Below the pieces are notes generated by a model. That model was not told the origin of the DNA. It searched no databases and was given only the letters and a program-made list of their open reading frames with translations. From assembly GCA_905182495.1 (NCBI GenBank), contig CAJJBU010000017.1, forward strand, positions 62,001 through 126,000: a stretch of DNA of 64,000 nt, in the 5' to 3' direction. This DNA is from Flavobacteriales bacterium UBA952 (GTDB lineage Bacteria; Bacteroidota; Bacteroidia; Flavobacteriales_D; Crocinitomicaceae). Positions 1-9,000 of the stretch are shown piece by piece (positions within the stretch are counted from its first letter, which is position 1; each line of letters begins with the position of its first letter). A program made the translations under genes and the position numbers.

Positions 1-1
1 T

Positions 2-1135
2 CAAAAGACAATTCTTCAACCAAAAAAACACAGTCTCGATTTACTTAGAGAGCAGGCTCACTTACGTTTTAGAACGAATACCTTCGGAGCTGTTTTTCGC
101 ATTAGACATGCTGCATCATTTGCGATTCATAAATTCTTCAATGAAAGAGGGTTTAATTATATCCACACACCTATTTTGACAGGTTCTGATGCGGAGGGAG
201 CGGGAGAGATGTTTAGGGTGAGTACGCTTGATCCTAAGAACCCACCTTTAGATGATGAGGGGAATGTAGATTACAGTAAAGATTTTTTTGGAAAGCAAGT
301 CAATTTAACGGTTTCGGGGCAGCTTGAGGCTGAGCTTGCCGCATTAGGACTGGGTCAGGTGTATACATTTGGACCTACCTTTAGAGCAGAAAACTCAAAT
401 ACCTCTCGTCATTTGGCAGAGTTTTGGATGATTGAACCGGAAGTTGCTTTTAATGATCTATTTGACAATATGGATTTGACCGAAGCGTTTTTAAAATACA
501 TCGGTACTTATATTCTTGATAATTGCGGTGAGGATTTGTCTTTTTTAGACCAAAGATATACCCAAGAACAAAGTCAAAAACCACAAAATGAAAGGAGTCA
601 TCTAGGACTTATTGAAAGTATTCAGTTCATTACAAATAACGATTTTAAACGCCTGACTTATACCGAAGCCATAGATGTCTTGCGTAACTCGAAGGCATAT
701 AAAAAGAAGAGGTTCGAATTTCCCGTTGAATGGGGAACGGATTTACAAAGCGAACATGAGCGTTATTTGGTCGAAAAAGAATTTAAGTGCCCTGTGATTT
801 TAAGAGACTACCCTTCAGGTATAAAGGCATTTTACATGAGACAAAATGATGACGGAAAGACGGTTGCAGCTATGGATGTTCTATTTCCAGGCATTGGCGA
901 AATTGTCGGAGGCTCTCAAAGAGAAGAGCGTTTAGATGTTTTAAAATCTAAGTGCAAAGATTTTAATATTGATGAGAAAGAGCTTTGGTGGTACATGGAA
1001 ACTCGAAAGTTTGGAACAGTCCCTCACGCTGGATTCGGAATGGGTTTTGAAAGACTGGTGATGTTTTTAACGGGGATGTCAAATATAAGAGATGTCATTC
1101 CTTTTCCAAGGGCCCGAGACAACGCAGAATTTTAA
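2..1135 (+). CDS. asnS: Asparaginyl-tRNA synthetase, 3' part (5' end outside window)
   Basis: This class IIb aminoacyl-tRNA synthetase charges tRNA-Asn with asparagine in the cytoplasm. The reading frame is open from base 2, so the start codon and the N-terminal anticodon-binding domain lie upstream; about 377 residues remain. Visible family features are the class II motif 2 region ([21 protein letters not shown]) shortened here to its core GPTFRAENS, and motif 3 near the end ([13 protein letters not shown] followed by IRDVIPFPR). The IRDVIPFPR ending and the [11 protein letters not shown] segment favour AsnRS over AspRS. The gene is followed after 11 bases by a hairpin terminator and faces the Spy-like gene on the other strand. 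Confidence 0.95.
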   Translation, partial: QKTILQPKKHSLDLLREQAHLRFRTNTFGAVFRIRHAASFAIHKFFNERGFNYIHTPILTGSDAEGAGEMFRVSTLDPKNPPLDDEGNVDYSKDFFGKQVNLTVSGQLEAELAALGLGQVYTFGPTFRAENSNTSRHLAEFWMIEPEVAFNDLFDNMDLTEAFLKYIGTYILDNCGEDLSFLDQRYTQEQSQKPQNERSHLGLIESIQFITNNDFKRLTYTEAIDVLRNSKAYKKKRFEFPVEWGTDLQSEHERYLVEKEFKCPVILRDYPSGIKAFYMRQNDDGKTVAAMDVLFPGIGEIVGGSQREERLDVLKSKCKDFNIDEKELWWYMETRKFGTVPHAGFGMGFERLVMFLTGMSNIRDVIPFPRARDNAEF

Positions 1136-1146
1136 AGCAAAAAAAA

Positions 1147-1175
1147 CCCGGAAACGAACTTTCCCGGGCTTTTTT
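1147..1175 (+). terminator. Rho-independent terminator after asnS
   Basis: A GC-rich stem (CCCGG-AAA against TTTCCCGGG, one bulged base) with a short CGAAC loop is followed by six T. It lies directly after the asnS stop. Preceding A residues make it usable in both directions, which fits the convergent Spy-like gene ending at 1187. Confidence 0.8.
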
Positions 1176-1186
1176 AAATTAAGTAT

Positions 1187-1684
1187 TTAATTCTTATTCA
1201 TATTAGAAGGGTTTGAAGGACCTCCAGGACCTCCTCTTTTAGAAGGAGCATTTTTCATACGATTCATGAGCTGCTGTTTAAATTCTTTCTGAACTTCAAC
1301 TTCGAATTTGAATGCTTTTTCATAGCCAATAATCGTTCCGATTTTTTTTGAATAGTCATTTTTAATTTCAATTATTGAGACTTGTTGGTCATGCATATCG
1401 TCAAGGATCTTTTTGTACGTCTCTTCATCAATTTTTGCATCATCTTTTTTTAGTTCTTTAATGCGTTCTTTCATCGCTTTCCTTGACGCCTTAATTTCTA
1501 CTTCCATCTCATTTATTAGGGGCCAGAAGGCTTTTGACTCTTCAGGAGTTAATTCAAGCTTTTTAGTTATGAAACTGACTCTTGCGGCTTCAATCCGTTC
1601 TTTTTTCTCGTTTTTCTGTTCTTTTTCTTGTGCAAATAGCTGAAAACTAGTTAAAACCACACATACAATTAATAGGTTTTTCAT
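1187..1684 (-). CDS. Spy/CpxP-like periplasmic protein in ECF sigma operon
   Basis: A 165-residue secreted protein. Residues 1-18 form a signal peptide ending LFAQ. The rest is highly charged and helical, rich in Lys and Glu, with the segment LELTPEESKAFWPLINEME near residues 42-60 that recalls the LTxxQ-type helix of Spy/CpxP proteins. The tail is Gly/Pro/Asn rich (GGPGGPSNPSN). It is the last gene of the minus-strand set sigma factor, anti-sigma-like protein, Spy-like protein, with 11 bases to the previous gene. In Bacteroidota such proteins are commonly annotated as sensors of ECF sigma factors. The family assignment rests on composition and context, and ligand and role are unknown. Confidence 0.65.
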   Translation of the reverse strand: MKNLLIVCVVLTSFQLFAQEKEQKNEKKERIEAARVSFITKKLELTPEESKAFWPLINEMEVEIKASRKAMKERIKELKKDDAKIDEETYKKILDDMHDQQVSIIEIKNDYSKKIGTIIGYEKAFKFEVEVQKEFKQQLMNRMKNAPSKRGGPGGPSNPSNMNKN

Positions 1685-1695
1685 GGTAAATTGAT

Positions 1696-2178
1696 TTAAA
1701 AAATTAATAATTCGTCTTCGTAAAATTCATATAGGTTAATTTCTTCTTCACTAATATATTTTTCAATATCTGTGAATTGTATATCGTTGGGTAAAAAATT
1801 TTCATCAGCAATAAGATCAACCTCTCCTTCCAAAACAACGCTCGCAAATTCAATAATCTCCTCCGATGAATAGTTTTCGATATGCCGATCTATATAATTA
1901 ATAATTTCAGCATTGCTTACCTGAGCGAGATTTGACTCTAAAGAGTTCTCGATTCTCACGGGGACATTAAAATCTTGAAAAACGATAAATCCAATTACTA
2001 AAATCGCTGCTGCTGCGTAAGCAAAATAAAAAAGGCGTCTGCGTATTGATCTTTCGGATGGCTTTTCTTTGGGATACTCGTGAGTAATTTTTGCAGCAAG
2101 ACCGGCAAAAAAATCACTTGAAGGGACGGTTGTTTTCGCAGGTTTAATGTGATCGAGTATGTTTTTTTTCTTGCTCAT
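1696..2178 (-). CDS. Putative anti-sigma factor, single-pass membrane protein
   Basis: A 160-residue protein with a cytosolic N-terminal part, one membrane helix at about residues 49-67 preceded by positive charges (SERSIRRRLF), and an acidic C-terminal half. It follows the ECF sigma gene after 18 bases on the same strand, the usual place for the cognate anti-sigma factor. There is no visible zinc-binding HxxxCxxC motif, so it is not a classical ZAS protein. The function is inferred from topology and operon position. Confidence 0.6.
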   Translation of the reverse strand: MSKKKNILDHIKPAKTTVPSSDFFAGLAAKITHEYPKEKPSERSIRRRLFYFAYAAAAILVIGFIVFQDFNVPVRIENSLESNLAQVSNAEIINYIDRHIENYSSEEIIEFASVVLEGEVDLIADENFLPNDIQFTDIEKYISEEEINLYEFYEDELLIF

Positions 2179-2196
2179 TCTCTTATTAGATGTTCT

Positions 2197-2760
2197 TTAA
2201 GTTAATTGGTTTAATTTGAACCTTAAAAAGGTTTCTATTTTTTCTTTGGCGAGGTGAAAGCTGGCCTTCAATGCTCCCTGAGATGTCCCTGTTATTTCTT
2301 GTATTTCTTTATAACTAAGGCCTTGAAAGTATTTCAACTCAAACACCAGGGCCTGTTTTTTAGGTAATTCATCAGTAGCCTCGTTTAAGAGTTCTAGTAT
2401 TTGGTCTGGATTTCGACCTTCAAGATCCGAATCCCCCGGTAAAATCTCAATGAGCTCATGATCTAGAGAAATTGCAGTTTTTCTTTTTTCTCTATTGAAA
2501 GTACTAATGGCCTCATTATGGGCAATTCTGAAGATCCATGAATAAAAAGAGGATTTCTCTTTGAACTGCTCAATATTGAGCCATATTTTTATAAAAACAT
2601 CTTGAAGAACATCTTTAGTAAGACTATCTGTTTTGAGGATTTTGAATATTTGGGAATATAGTTTAGGCCCATAAAAGAGGGATAAATCTCTGAATGCTCT
2701 TTCAGCTTCAGGTCCTCCATGCAAAATTGCATTTCTCCATTTTTGATCTTGATCCTTCAT
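2197..2760 (-). CDS. ECF-family RNA polymerase sigma factor
   Basis: A 187-residue sigma-70 family protein of the extracytoplasmic-function group. Region 2 spans about residues 20-92, with the core-binding helix DVLQDVFIKIWLNI at 50-63 and the -10 recognition part SFYSWIFRIAHNEA at 71-84. Region 4 covers about residues 131-175, with the helix-turn-helix GLSYKEIQEITGTSQGALKA. It should direct RNA polymerase to a small regulon, presumably controlled by the following membrane protein. The GH1 gene lies 45 bases upstream on the same strand and may share transcription. Confidence 0.9.
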   Translation of the reverse strand: MKDQDQKWRNAILHGGPEAERAFRDLSLFYGPKLYSQIFKILKTDSLTKDVLQDVFIKIWLNIEQFKEKSSFYSWIFRIAHNEAISTFNREKRKTAISLDHELIEILPGDSDLEGRNPDQILELLNEATDELPKKQALVFELKYFQGLSYKEIQEITGTSQGALKASFHLAKEKIETFLRFKLNQLT

Positions 2761-2805
2761 TTCCTATACTTATAAGATAACAATAAGGCCTTAAGGTTTA
2801 ATTGA

Positions 2806-4260
2806 TCACTTATTTTTTACTAAAAAATCCCGAAACCAATATCCTGAATCTTTTATGGTTCTTGTTTGAGTTTTAAAATCAACATGCACTAACCCGAATC
2901 TAGGCTCGTAGCCTTCGCTCCATTCAAAATTATCCGTGAGGCTCCAAACAAAGTACCCTGTGACAGGTGCACCTTCTTCTTTTGCTTTGAGTACTTGGGC
3001 CAAGTAGGCTTCAAAAAAGGCAATGCGTTTTGGGTCATGAACACGGCCATTTCCTACTATGTCTTTATAACAAACCCCATTTTCGGTGATCATGATATTA
3101 GAGATGTCATATTTTGCAAATTGTTTGATGACTTTGTAAATACCTTCAGGATAAACTTCAAATTTCATTTCATTCATATCCACTTCTCTTTTCTCAGCTG
3201 AAATTTGTTTGGACCATAAAAAAGGGGGAAATACACTTTTTTTTGTGACAACCCGGAAATAATTTTGAAGACCGATAAAGTCAAATTTAAATTTTAAACG
3301 CTCGTCATCACCTGGCTCAAAGTACCGCTCTATTCTTTTTAGAGCTGGCAGCCCATCTATTGGATAACCCAAGCCCAATGAGGGTTCAATGTAAAGCCTA
3401 TTTAATAATGCGTCCATTCTTTTTACGGCTCCAAGATCTTTAAATGCATTAACTGGGTCATCACGGTATGAATCAATATGCGAACAGCTAAAGGTACTTC
3501 CTACTTTTGCATCAGGGATGTTTTTACGAATCACTCTTCCTCCATCTGCCATGGCTAGACATGCGTGATGTGTTGCCTTAAGAAACTTGTATGGCCCTTT
3601 TTCCCCAGGGGCATGGTAACCGAGCATATAACCCAACCCGACGAATGCTGCTGGTTCATTCATGACCATCCAATTTTTCACTTTGGCGCCATACTCTTGG
3701 GTGCAAAATGAGACATATTCATTGAACCAATCTATGATTTCTCTATTGGTCCACCCCCCCTTGTCTTCAAGTGCTTGAGGAAGATCCCAATGGTACAAGG
3801 TGATCCAAGGTTCAAGCCCATTATCAATACACTCATCAATTACTTTATGGTAGAATTCTACACCTTTTTGATTCACGGACCCAGTTCCACTTGGGAAAAT
3901 TCTTGACCATGATATTGAGAAGCGAAAAGCACCAAAATTCATTTGTTTCAATAACGCAATATCTTCTTTGTATTTGTTGTAGAAATTTACTGCTACATCT
4001 CCATTATTGTTTTCGAGTATTTTGTTTTTTCGGTGTGAGAAAGTATCCCAGATGGAAGCTCCTTTTCCATCTTTGTTCCAGGCACCTTCAACCTGGTATG
4101 CAGCACATGCGGCACCCCATAGAAAATCGGTTCCAAAATCCTTTGCGGATAAATTTAATAATGGAGCATGCTTTTTCGGTAAAGTAAATGCCGTACCAAG
4201 AGGGAGTAACAGGGATGAAGCCCCAATGCTCGTTATTTTTATCCAATCGCGTCTTTTCAA
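2806..4260 (-). CDS. GH1 family beta-glucosidase, exported
   Basis: A 484-residue glycoside hydrolase family 1 enzyme expected to hydrolyse beta-glucosides or related beta-glycosides by a retaining mechanism. The acid/base Glu is E202 in the NEP motif, and the nucleophile is E393 in ITENG. Other family signatures are WGAACAAYQVEGAW near 48-61, FRFSISWSRIFPSG near 122-134 and WSLTDNFEWSEGY near the C-terminus. Residues 1-27 look like an export signal and start MKRRDWIK, with a twin arginine, so Tat export is possible. Most bacterial GH1 enzymes are cytoplasmic, so the signal is notable. It heads the minus-strand run leading into the ECF sigma operon. Confidence 0.93.
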   Translation of the reverse strand: MKRRDWIKITSIGASSLLLPLGTAFTLPKKHAPLLNLSAKDFGTDFLWGAACAAYQVEGAWNKDGKGASIWDTFSHRKNKILENNNGDVAVNFYNKYKEDIALLKQMNFGAFRFSISWSRIFPSGTGSVNQKGVEFYHKVIDECIDNGLEPWITLYHWDLPQALEDKGGWTNREIIDWFNEYVSFCTQEYGAKVKNWMVMNEPAAFVGLGYMLGYHAPGEKGPYKFLKATHHACLAMADGGRVIRKNIPDAKVGSTFSCSHIDSYRDDPVNAFKDLGAVKRMDALLNRLYIEPSLGLGYPIDGLPALKRIERYFEPGDDERLKFKFDFIGLQNYFRVVTKKSVFPPFLWSKQISAEKREVDMNEMKFEVYPEGIYKVIKQFAKYDISNIMITENGVCYKDIVGNGRVHDPKRIAFFEAYLAQVLKAKEEGAPVTGYFVWSLTDNFEWSEGYEPRFGLVHVDFKTQTRTIKDSGYWFRDFLVKNK

Positions 4261-4333
4261 TCTATTTTTTTAACGTTTATAAGTTTAACTTATTATGATT
4301 GTAATCAAATTAATGTGTTTAAAATCATATACT

Positions 4334-4341
4334 TATATTTG
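4334..4341 (+). promoter_or_regulatory. Bacteroidota -7 box TATATTTG
   Basis: Exact match to the TAnnTTTG consensus of the Bacteroidota housekeeping sigma factor, 29 bases before the ATG of the 519-residue secreted protein. No convincing -33 TTG was seen. Confidence 0.5.
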
Positions 4342-4370
4342 CCCTTATCAAACTAAAAAAAATAAAGATC

Positions 4371-5930
4371 ATGAAAAAAGTATTTTTACTTAGTATAGCA
4401 ATTCTCCTGACTACACTGGGCAACACACAATCTGTTGAGATTGAAGGTGTTAGGGGGTATAAGTTTAATGGCGTTTCACCTATCTTGGATTCAAAAGGGG
4501 AGTCTGTAAGCGGGTATTACACACATTATTTAGTCGACAAAGGCGAAAAAGGCATGCGTACGCTTGAATTCAGCATCATAGACAAAGGGGTAACAAAGGT
4601 TACCACTGCTCAAATAGAGTTGCATAAATGGGCAACACTTAACAATACTGTCTTTAATGGCAAATACTTTTTAATCTCTTATGACGACAGAAAAAACAGT
4701 CAAATTGTATTTACAGTTCTCGATTTAGAAGGAAATGTTTTTGCTACCGAAAACATAGTTTCGGATAAAAAAAGAGGAGCGACAAGTGTTGTTTACCCTG
4801 CGGCAAATGGAGAAGGTTTCTACGTCGTTCGACCTGCATTCGTAAAGAACAGGGTCAAAGGTCATTATTTAGAAAAAATAGGAAATAACCTAGAGAAATT
4901 ATGGACGATAGAAGACATCACAGATAAAGGCTATATAGGTATCGCTGCGTTGGTTAATAACAACGATCGTGTTGTTGTTTGGAGAGAGCACGGAACAGGG
5001 ATAAAAAAGCTAAAGCCTCAAATTGTTAGTTATGACGCGAGCACTGGTGAAACTGTATTTTCAAGAGACGGTTTTGATGGCGAAAGCACTATTTTATATA
5101 ACCAAATTCGAATAGACGCAGATAACAACTTGTTGATTGGTGGTGCTTATGTAGCAGGTGAAAAATATAAAACCGTTAATAATACCGGTGTTTATTTACT
5201 CAAGCTTACTTCAGATGGAGAAGAGGAGTTTTACACAAAAATAGTTACGAAAGAAGAAATACAACCTATTCTTAAACAGGTAAGTAAAGGTGTTTCCTTA
5301 GGAAGTAAGGATAAGGTCTGGTGCGAAGATTTAGTAATTGATGGCGATGAAATCGTTATTGTATCTGAGATGTTTAGAAAGAACTTTAATCCGAAGCCTC
5401 AAATCGTTCAAGGCCCAAGAGATCTCATTACAGGTAAATTTATTGGTGACATAGGGTATCGAAATGAGTCAGGAAAGGCGCCTAAAGTGACATTTGAAAT
5501 TATGGATTACATTCTATTTAAATTCGCGAAAGATGGTGCTTTAATAGAAATTAAACCAATCGCAAAAGAAAAATACAATAAGCTTACCGTTTACACTCCT
5601 TATGTCAATTTATATGGGATGTCTATGGCGGCTGTTGTGGAACGTTTGGGCTGGTTTGATTATGGTTTTACGACTACGAATTCCAATGGCGACAAAATTA
5701 TGGTTTGTTCAAATAATGCAGAAGCTAGAAAGCCTCAAGTTTTTTCATACGAACTAAAGGATGACTTTAACAAAGTTCAGATCAACCTAAAGCAAGAGGC
5801 TAATGTTAATTTGGATGAGGGCAAAGTAAGTTATTTTAAAACCATGCGAAACGATGGTCCTAAAATTGCTGTTGCATATTACCAACGTAAGCTCAAAAGA
5901 ATTACGATCAACCTAGAATCTTTAGAGTAA
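4371..5930 (+). CDS. Secreted protein of unknown function, 519 residues
   Basis: Residues 1-19 (MKKVFLLSIAILLTTLGNT) are a clear signal peptide. The mature part is mainly beta-strand-like, with recurring segments such as YFLISYDD, FTVLDLEGNVF and YGFTTTNSNGD that suggest a beta-propeller or similar repeat fold. No catalytic motif or C-terminal sorting domain was recognised, and I cannot assign a function. The gene stands alone: its own promoter box lies upstream, a strong terminator follows, and the GH1 gene is divergent. Confidence 0.85.
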   Translation: MKKVFLLSIAILLTTLGNTQSVEIEGVRGYKFNGVSPILDSKGESVSGYYTHYLVDKGEKGMRTLEFSIIDKGVTKVTTAQIELHKWATLNNTVFNGKYFLISYDDRKNSQIVFTVLDLEGNVFATENIVSDKKRGATSVVYPAANGEGFYVVRPAFVKNRVKGHYLEKIGNNLEKLWTIEDITDKGYIGIAALVNNNDRVVVWREHGTGIKKLKPQIVSYDASTGETVFSRDGFDGESTILYNQIRIDADNNLLIGGAYVAGEKYKTVNNTGVYLLKLTSDGEEEFYTKIVTKEEIQPILKQVSKGVSLGSKDKVWCEDLVIDGDEIVIVSEMFRKNFNPKPQIVQGPRDLITGKFIGDIGYRNESGKAPKVTFEIMDYILFKFAKDGALIEIKPIAKEKYNKLTVYTPYVNLYGMSMAAVVERLGWFDYGFTTTNSNGDKIMVCSNNAEARKPQVFSYELKDDFNKVQINLKQEANVNLDEGKVSYFKTMRNDGPKIAVAYYQRKLKRITINLESLE

Positions 5931-5950
5931 TTATTAGAACAATAAATTTT

Positions 5951-5975
5951 AAAAAGCCCTGCGAAGGGCTTTTTT
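5951..5975 (+). terminator. Rho-independent terminator
   Basis: Perfect stem AAAAAGCCCT / AGGGCTTTTT with a GCGA loop and a run of six T, placed 20 bases after the stop of the 519-residue secreted protein gene. Confidence 0.9.
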
Positions 5976-6030
5976 ATTGTCATGGATTTTTAGGCCGCTT
6001 TTAATTGCCTTTTCAATTAAGTAATGAATC

Positions 6031-6046
6031 CCTTGAATTCTCAAGG
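6031..6046. promoter_or_regulatory. Inverted repeat in ileS promoter
   Basis: CCTTGA-ATTC-TCAAGG, a perfect dyad with 6-bp arms, ends 8 bases before the TAATTTTA box at 6055. Its position inside the promoter would suit an operator, but no regulator is known. Confidence 0.3.
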
Positions 6047-6054
6047 AATCTTCC

Positions 6055-6062
6055 TAATTTTA
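6055..6062 (+). promoter_or_regulatory. Probable -7 box TAATTTTA for ileS
   Basis: One mismatch from TAnnTTTG (final A for G), followed by CACC as in the tRNA-Gln and act operon promoters of this window. It lies 16 bases before the ileS ATG. Confidence 0.4.
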
Positions 6063-6078
6063 CACCCCTACTTATCGA

Positions 6079-9000
6079 ATGAAAATGAAATCAGAATACC
6101 CTGTTTATAAAGCCTTAGAGCTTTCAAAGATTGCCGGCGAGGTAGAACAGAAATGGTCAGAGGAGTCTATTTTTGAGGAATCCATGCGTGCTAGAGAAGG
6201 TCAAGAGCCTTTTGTTTTTTTTGAAGGACCTCCTTCAGCCAATGGAATGCCAGGGATTCATCATGTCATGGCCCGTTCGATTAAGGATCTGTTTTGTCGT
6301 TTCAAAACCTTAAAGGGATTTCACGTAAAACGAAAAGCGGGATGGGATACACATGGTCTTCCTGTTGAATTGGGTGTAGAAAAAGAGCTCGGAATTACAA
6401 AAGAAGACATTGGAAAAAAAATCACAGTAGACCAGTACAATACGGCTTGTAAGACAGCGGTAATGAAATATACCGATGTGTGGAATGACCTTACCAAAAA
6501 AATGGGTTATTGGGTGGATATGGAAGCGCCTTATGTCACATACGAGTCAAAATATATGGAGTCTGTTTGGTGGATTATCTCAGAGCTTTATCGCAAAGAT
6601 TTGTTGTATAAGGGATATACGATTCAACCTTATTCACCTAAGGCAGGCACGGGACTTTCATCGCATGAAATCAATCAGCCTGGATGCTATAAAGACGTAA
6701 AGGACACTTCTGCGGTAGCACAATTCAAGGTTATAGAAAGTGAACAAAATCCTTTTGGGTTAGAAGGCGAATGGTTTCTTTTGGCCTGGACGACTACACC
6801 TTGGACTTTACCTTCTAATACCGCCTTGACTGTTGGGGAAAAAATAGAATATGTTTGCGTGACCACATTCAACCAATACACACATAAAAAGACGAATGTT
6901 GTACTTGCGACCAAGTTGGTGAACTATCAGTTTGCAAAAGCATTTTTTGCCGTTGATGATGCACAGGAATTGAATTCATATCAATCTGGAGATAAGCAAA
7001 TCCCTTATTTTGTGGGCGACACATGTACGGGGAAAGATTTAATTGGCTTGCGCTATGAGCAATTGCTTGATTATTGTCTGCCTGCCGAAAATGCGGAGGC
7101 TGCTTTTCAGGTAATTGCTGGTGATTTTGTAACCACTGAAGACGGAACAGGGATTGTACACACGGCACCTACTTTTGGAGCAGATGATGCAAAAGTGGCT
7201 AAGGAAGCGGGTATTCCCCCAATGTTGGTTAAAGACGAACAGGATAATCTAGTGCCATTGGTGGATCTTCAAGGCCGATTCCGAAAGGAGGTTTCTGATT
7301 TTGCTGGGATGTACGTGAAAAACGAATACTATCATGCAGATGAGGTCCCTGAAAAATCGGTCGATGTATTAATAGCGGTAAAGCTAAAAGAAGAAAACAA
7401 GGCCTTTAAAGTTGAAAAATATGAGCACAGTTACCCCCATTGCTGGCGAACTGATAAGCCTATTCTTTACTACCCTTTGGATTCTTGGTTTATAAAAGTC
7501 ACCGAGAATAAAGAGACGATGGTCGCCTTGAACAAGACCATTAATTGGAAGCCAAAATCAACAGGTTCAGGTCGTTTTGGAAAGTGGCTAGAAAACGCCA
7601 ACGATTGGAATCTTTCTCGCTCTAGATATTGGGGTATACCAATTCCTATATGGAGAACAGAGGATGGTCTTGAGCAAATTTGTATCAGCTCTGTTGAACA
7701 TCTACAAACGGAGTGTCAAAGATCTTTTGAAGCAGGAGTAATGGCTGAAAACCCGCTTGAGGATTTCATTGCAGGAGATATGTCGAAGGAGAATTACAAT
7801 AAGCTTGATTTACATAAGCATATTGTGGATGCGATTGTCTTGGTCTCTGATTCCGGTAAGGAAATGCATCGTGAGGCTGACCTGATGGATGTATGGTTTG
7901 ATTCTGGTTCGATGCCGTATGCACAGTGGCATTATCCTTTTGAAAACAAAGAGAAAATAGACAACAACACATCTTATCCTGCAGATTTCATTGCAGAAGG
8001 CGTTGATCAAACACGAGGTTGGTTTTATACGCTTCATGCGATTTCATCAATGGTATTCGGCAAGGTGGCTTATAAAAATGTCATTTCTAATGGCTTAGTT
8101 TTGGATAAAAAAGGACAAAAAATGTCCAAGCGATTAGGTAATGGAGTTGATCCATTTGAGACCTTAAGCAAATACGGCCCTGATGCTACGCGTTGGTATA
8201 TGATTACAAATGCACAGCCATGGGACAACCTCAAGTTTGATATTGAGGGGATTGTAGAAGTGCAGCGAAAGTTTTTTGGAACGCTTTACAATACCTACTC
8301 TTTCTTTTCTCTGTATGCAAACGTAGACAAGTTTGATTATTCGCAAAAGGATATCCCTCTTAAAGAACGACCGGAAATAGATAGATGGGTTTTATCTAAG
8401 CTTCATTCGCTAGTTGAAAACGTGGACGACAGCTATTCAAGTTATGAGCCTACGAAAGCAGGAAGGGCGATACAAGAATTTGTAACAGAACAATTGTCTA
8501 ATTGGTATGTGAGACTTTGCAGGAGGAGATTTTGGAAAAACGATGACCCACAAGACAAAATTGCAGCTTATCAAACGCTATATACCTGTCTAGAGACAAT
8601 TTCTATAATTGCTTCACCCATTGCACCCTTTTTTATGGACCGTTTATACCTAGATTTAAACCAAGGTTCACAAAAATCTAAGCTCGCTTCGGTTCATTTG
8701 ACGGATTTCCCAGTGGCCAATACTGAGGTTATACAAAAGACATTAGAGACCCAAATGGAATTGGCGCAGCGCGTTTGTTCTTTGGTTCTCGGTTTACGTA
8801 AGAAAGAAAGAATTCGCGTAAGACAGCCCTTGCAAAAGATTATGGTTCCTGTACTTAATAAACAGACTGCAGAAAACTTGAACCATGTCAGAAGCCTTAT
8901 TCTGTCTGAAGTAAATGTGAAAGAGCTTGAAATGATTGCCGAAGACAATGAGATATTGGTAAAAAGCATCAAGCCTAATTTTAAAACAATTGGCCCGAAG

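Noticed and set aside
2761-2805. Palindrome TAAGGCCTTA between the GH1 and ECF sigma genes
   Set aside because: Too short a loop for a hairpin and no T-run; no evidence that it is a terminator or operator.
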